A model generated the notes under the pieces. It made no database searches. It was not told the origin of the DNA and saw nothing but the letters and a program-made list of their open reading frames with translations. A stretch of DNA of 64,000 bases. Origin: Nitrospira sp. (GTDB lineage: Bacteria; Nitrospirota; Nitrospiria; Nitrospirales; Nitrospiraceae). The DNA is taken from NCBI GenBank assembly GCA_029194675.1, contig JARFXP010000003.1, positions 310,001-374,000 of the forward strand. The letters run 5' to 3'. Shown here one piece after another: positions 61,889 to 64,000 of the stretch (positions within the stretch are counted from its first letter, which is position 1; every line of letters starts with the position of its first letter). The position numbers and the translations under genes were made by a program.

Positions 61889-64000
61889 CTATATCGTGAT
61901 GACGACTTCCACTTCGCCGGTGCGGTGGGCCACTCTCAAGGCGACTTCGTCCTCATGACGATCAAGCACGAGGTCGAGACGCGCGGTTCCGACGGAGAGG
62001 TTCCGAATCTCGACTCGCTCAAGAAACGGCGGCAACACAGGACGGACGAAACTCACCAGGCGATGAGGTGTGTCGATTCGTAAGCCCAGACAAGCTTGAA
62101 GCAGCAGGAAGCCGGAACCGGCCGCCCAGGCTTGCGGAGAACAGGCCGTCGGATAGAGCGTGGGGCTTTCCCCAGGCCGTCGAGAGAAGCCGCAGAACAA
62201 TTCCGGCAGCCGATGGAGTTCGAGAAAGAGGCTGGCATCGAAGATGCCAGTCAAGACCTTCATCGCTCCTTGCTTATAGCCGTAAGCCGCCATGCCGGCC
62301 GCGATGATGGCGTTGTCGTGAGGCCACACCGACCCGTTATGGTAGGACATCGGGTTGTACCGCGCCTCCGAGGTCGCGATCGTGCGGATGCCCCATCCAC
62401 TGAAAAACTCCTCGCTCAACAGTGCGCGTGCTGTGCGTGCCCCACGTTCTTCCCCGGCAATGCCGCCATAGAGGCAATGACCCGCATTCGAGGCATGCAC
62501 ACGGCAGGGCCGTCCCTGCCCGTCCAAAGCAAGGGCATAGGAGTCCATCTCCTGGCACCAGAACGCCCGCTCAAATCGATCTCGAAGTGAGTCCGCTTCT
62601 TTCAGCAATCGATCGGCATGATCGAGCTCCCCCAGAAGCCGAGCCAAGTCCGCCGCCGTTCGTTTGGCTCGATACACGTAAGCCTGGACCTCACACAGGG
62701 CAATCGGCCCCTCAGCACTGGTCCCGTCGGCGTGGAAAATGGCGTCATGAGAGTCTTTCCATCCTTGGTGCACCAGCCCCTTGTCGGTCCGTCGGGCGTA
62801 GGTCGTGAAACCCATGCCGGTTGGATCGCCATACTGATCGATCCACTGCAGCGCCAGGCGAATATGCGGCCACAGCGTCGTGAGAAACCGGCGATCGCCG
62901 CTCCGTTCGTAGTACGCGCCAGCCAGGACGATGAACAACGGCGTGGCGTCGACACTCCCGTAGTATCTGCCGAATGGAATTTCCCCGAGTGCCGCCATTT
63001 CCCCCTGACGCGTCTCATGCAAAATCTTCCCGACCTCTGCATCCTGTTCCGGCCGAATCTCCGTGGCCTGAGTCGAGGCCAGAAAGCCCAACACTCCTCG
63101 TGCGAGAGCAGGATTCACCCACAGCATCTGCAACGCCGTAATAATACCGTCTCGTCCGAACGGGACACTGAACCACGGTACACCGGCATAGGGATAGAGT
63201 CCTTGCGGCGTCTCCGAGATCAACATGTGAAGATCGGCGATCGACCGGTTCAACCAGTGATTGAACTGTTCATTCGACGTGTAGACGTGGGCATCGGAGG
63301 CTTTGGCTCTCTGTAACGCGCGATCGGCATCAAGTTGGGCTCGGTCGTAGGAGAGAAACACCCGGTTCCGCAGTTGTTTGATTTCACAGGAAATCGAGAT
63401 CTCCCACGTCATGCCGGCGTGCGGAGGGATGTTCGCCTCGATCCTCAATCCATCGGGCGTCACCCGTTTCGGCGCTGGAGAGCACCGGACAGAGGTCCGA
63501 CGGAGGGTCTCATCGAGTCCTTTGTACCCAAGCACCAGTCCTGTCTTCGATCGAATGGGGTTGAGCCGCCGTCCGCGACGAGGCCGCTGATGGCCTCTCG
63601 CTTCGAAGAGGTCGGCGAAATCCGTATCCATTGCCATCGTGAGCAAGAGGGGAAATTTCCTATCTCCGTAATTCTGAACTCGGATGCGCTCGTAACAGGT
63701 CCCTTGCCAGAGAAACCGGGTGCGGCATAGATGGAGCGTGCCTCGCGGTACCTGCCGTTGTCCGTCCATCAGGTCTGGGTTCGTCAGATCAATCCGAATG
63801 AGCGCATTGTCTTCTTTCACCACAGCGCTGAGCAACATGGGACGCTGCGTCCCGAGCGAAAGCTCGAATCGCGATAGGAAGCGCGTCCCCTCATGATAGA
63901 GACCTTGCGGTCCAGGGAGAACCTGATGAAAGTCACCGTACCGATCGAACACTGCGAAGGTCTCACCCTGCTTCAACACTTCCGTGCGGCCATCGGCCAA
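61889..64000 (-). CDS. Glycogen debranching-type amylo-alpha-1,6-glucosidase (5' end outside)
   Basis: At least 703 residues of a GH63/GH15-like enzyme with an N-terminal glycogen-debranching domain. It begins within a YGDFHQVLPGPQGLYHEGTRFLSRFEL region (N-terminal domain typical of this family) and continues with PWFSVPFGRDGIITALQML, MGFTTYARRTDKGLVHQGWKDSHDAIFH (catalytic acid region), PMSYHNGSVWPHDNAIIAAGMAAYG and SPQAWAAGSGFLLLQACLG. The frame is open to the window edge, so the true start lies beyond it; only TTG at 64000 is inside. It trims branched glucans or acts on glucose-containing glycosides. Confidence 0.85.
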   Translation of the reverse strand: MADGRTEVLKQGETFAVFDRYGDFHQVLPGPQGLYHEGTRFLSRFELSLGTQRPMLLSAVVKEDNALIRIDLTNPDLMDGQRQVPRGTLHLCRTRFLWQGTCYERIRVQNYGDRKFPLLLTMAMDTDFADLFEARGHQRPRRGRRLNPIRSKTGLVLGYKGLDETLRRTSVRCSPAPKRVTPDGLRIEANIPPHAGMTWEISISCEIKQLRNRVFLSYDRAQLDADRALQRAKASDAHVYTSNEQFNHWLNRSIADLHMLISETPQGLYPYAGVPWFSVPFGRDGIITALQMLWVNPALARGVLGFLASTQATEIRPEQDAEVGKILHETRQGEMAALGEIPFGRYYGSVDATPLFIVLAGAYYERSGDRRFLTTLWPHIRLALQWIDQYGDPTGMGFTTYARRTDKGLVHQGWKDSHDAIFHADGTSAEGPIALCEVQAYVYRAKRTAADLARLLGELDHADRLLKEADSLRDRFERAFWCQEMDSYALALDGQGRPCRVHASNAGHCLYGGIAGEERGARTARALLSEEFFSGWGIRTIATSEARYNPMSYHNGSVWPHDNAIIAAGMAAYGYKQGAMKVLTGIFDASLFLELHRLPELFCGFSRRPGESPTLYPTACSPQAWAAGSGFLLLQACLGLRIDTPHRLVSFVRPVLPPFLERVEIRNLSVGTARLDLVLDRHEDEVALRVAHRTGEVEVVITI

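Overview
The window looks like chromosomal DNA of a comammox (complete ammonia-oxidising) Nitrospira. The decisive gene is a lone ammonia monooxygenase subunit C (amoC, 25300-26109, minus strand) that keeps the Asp/His/His copper ligands. A complex I gene cluster with two nuoM genes, a known Nitrospira trait, supports this. Assignment is by reading alone; no search was run.

Layout. 1-4.9 kb: two small membrane proteins, two tandem cytochrome P450 paralogues, and tRNA-Lys and tRNA-Arg. 5-8.5 kb: a Cys-cluster protein, HU, a MoaD-like protein, dTDP-rhamnose epimerase and tRNA-Glu, followed by a lexA 3' remnant. 9-10.1 kb: two DUF1566 secreted proteins, one with a frameshift in its signal peptide. 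10.3-14.3 kb: a compact operon of methyltransferase, fatty acyl-AMP ligase, membrane desaturase and acyl carrier protein, resembling the JamA/JamB/JamC lipid-tailoring cassette. 14.4-18.8 kb: two small secreted proteins and a MalT-like ATPase regulator with a SARP-type C-terminus. 18.9-23.3 kb: an intact IS1202/ISNCY-type element, a third P450, a fragment of an outer-membrane protein, and a deleted IS5-family element sitting on that fragment. 23.5-31.7 kb: RRM protein, amoC and its zinc-ribbon neighbour, a third DUF1566 protein, epimerase, TudS/DUF1722 protein, CbiX-like chelatase, pyrE, a lipoprotein and a NAGPA-type protein. 31.8-35.4 kb: a two-component cassette.

35.5-49.3 kb: a 12-gene complex I cluster on the minus strand in the order nuoA-B-C-D-G-I-J-K-L-M1-M2-N. 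nuoE, nuoF and nuoH are not in it. This cluster handles quinone-coupled electron transfer; a second NuoM and a long NuoL fit an enlarged membrane arm.

49.8-64 kb: an OmpA-family protein, a 136-bp palindrome-ended repeat, a 26-residue membrane peptide, a glutathionyl-hydroquinone reductase, a decayed CusB/CusA-type metal efflux pair with several deletions, a TPR-formylglycine-enzyme-like protein, GNAT, two small genes, a four-CBS protein, an AEC transporter remnant and a glycogen-debranching-type glucosidase that runs off the right edge.

The strongest leads are the FAAL-desaturase-ACP-methyltransferase operon, the three P450 genes sharing a short-spaced, apparently leaderless promoter, the unusual second NuoM, and the lone amoC with its membrane zinc-ribbon neighbour.
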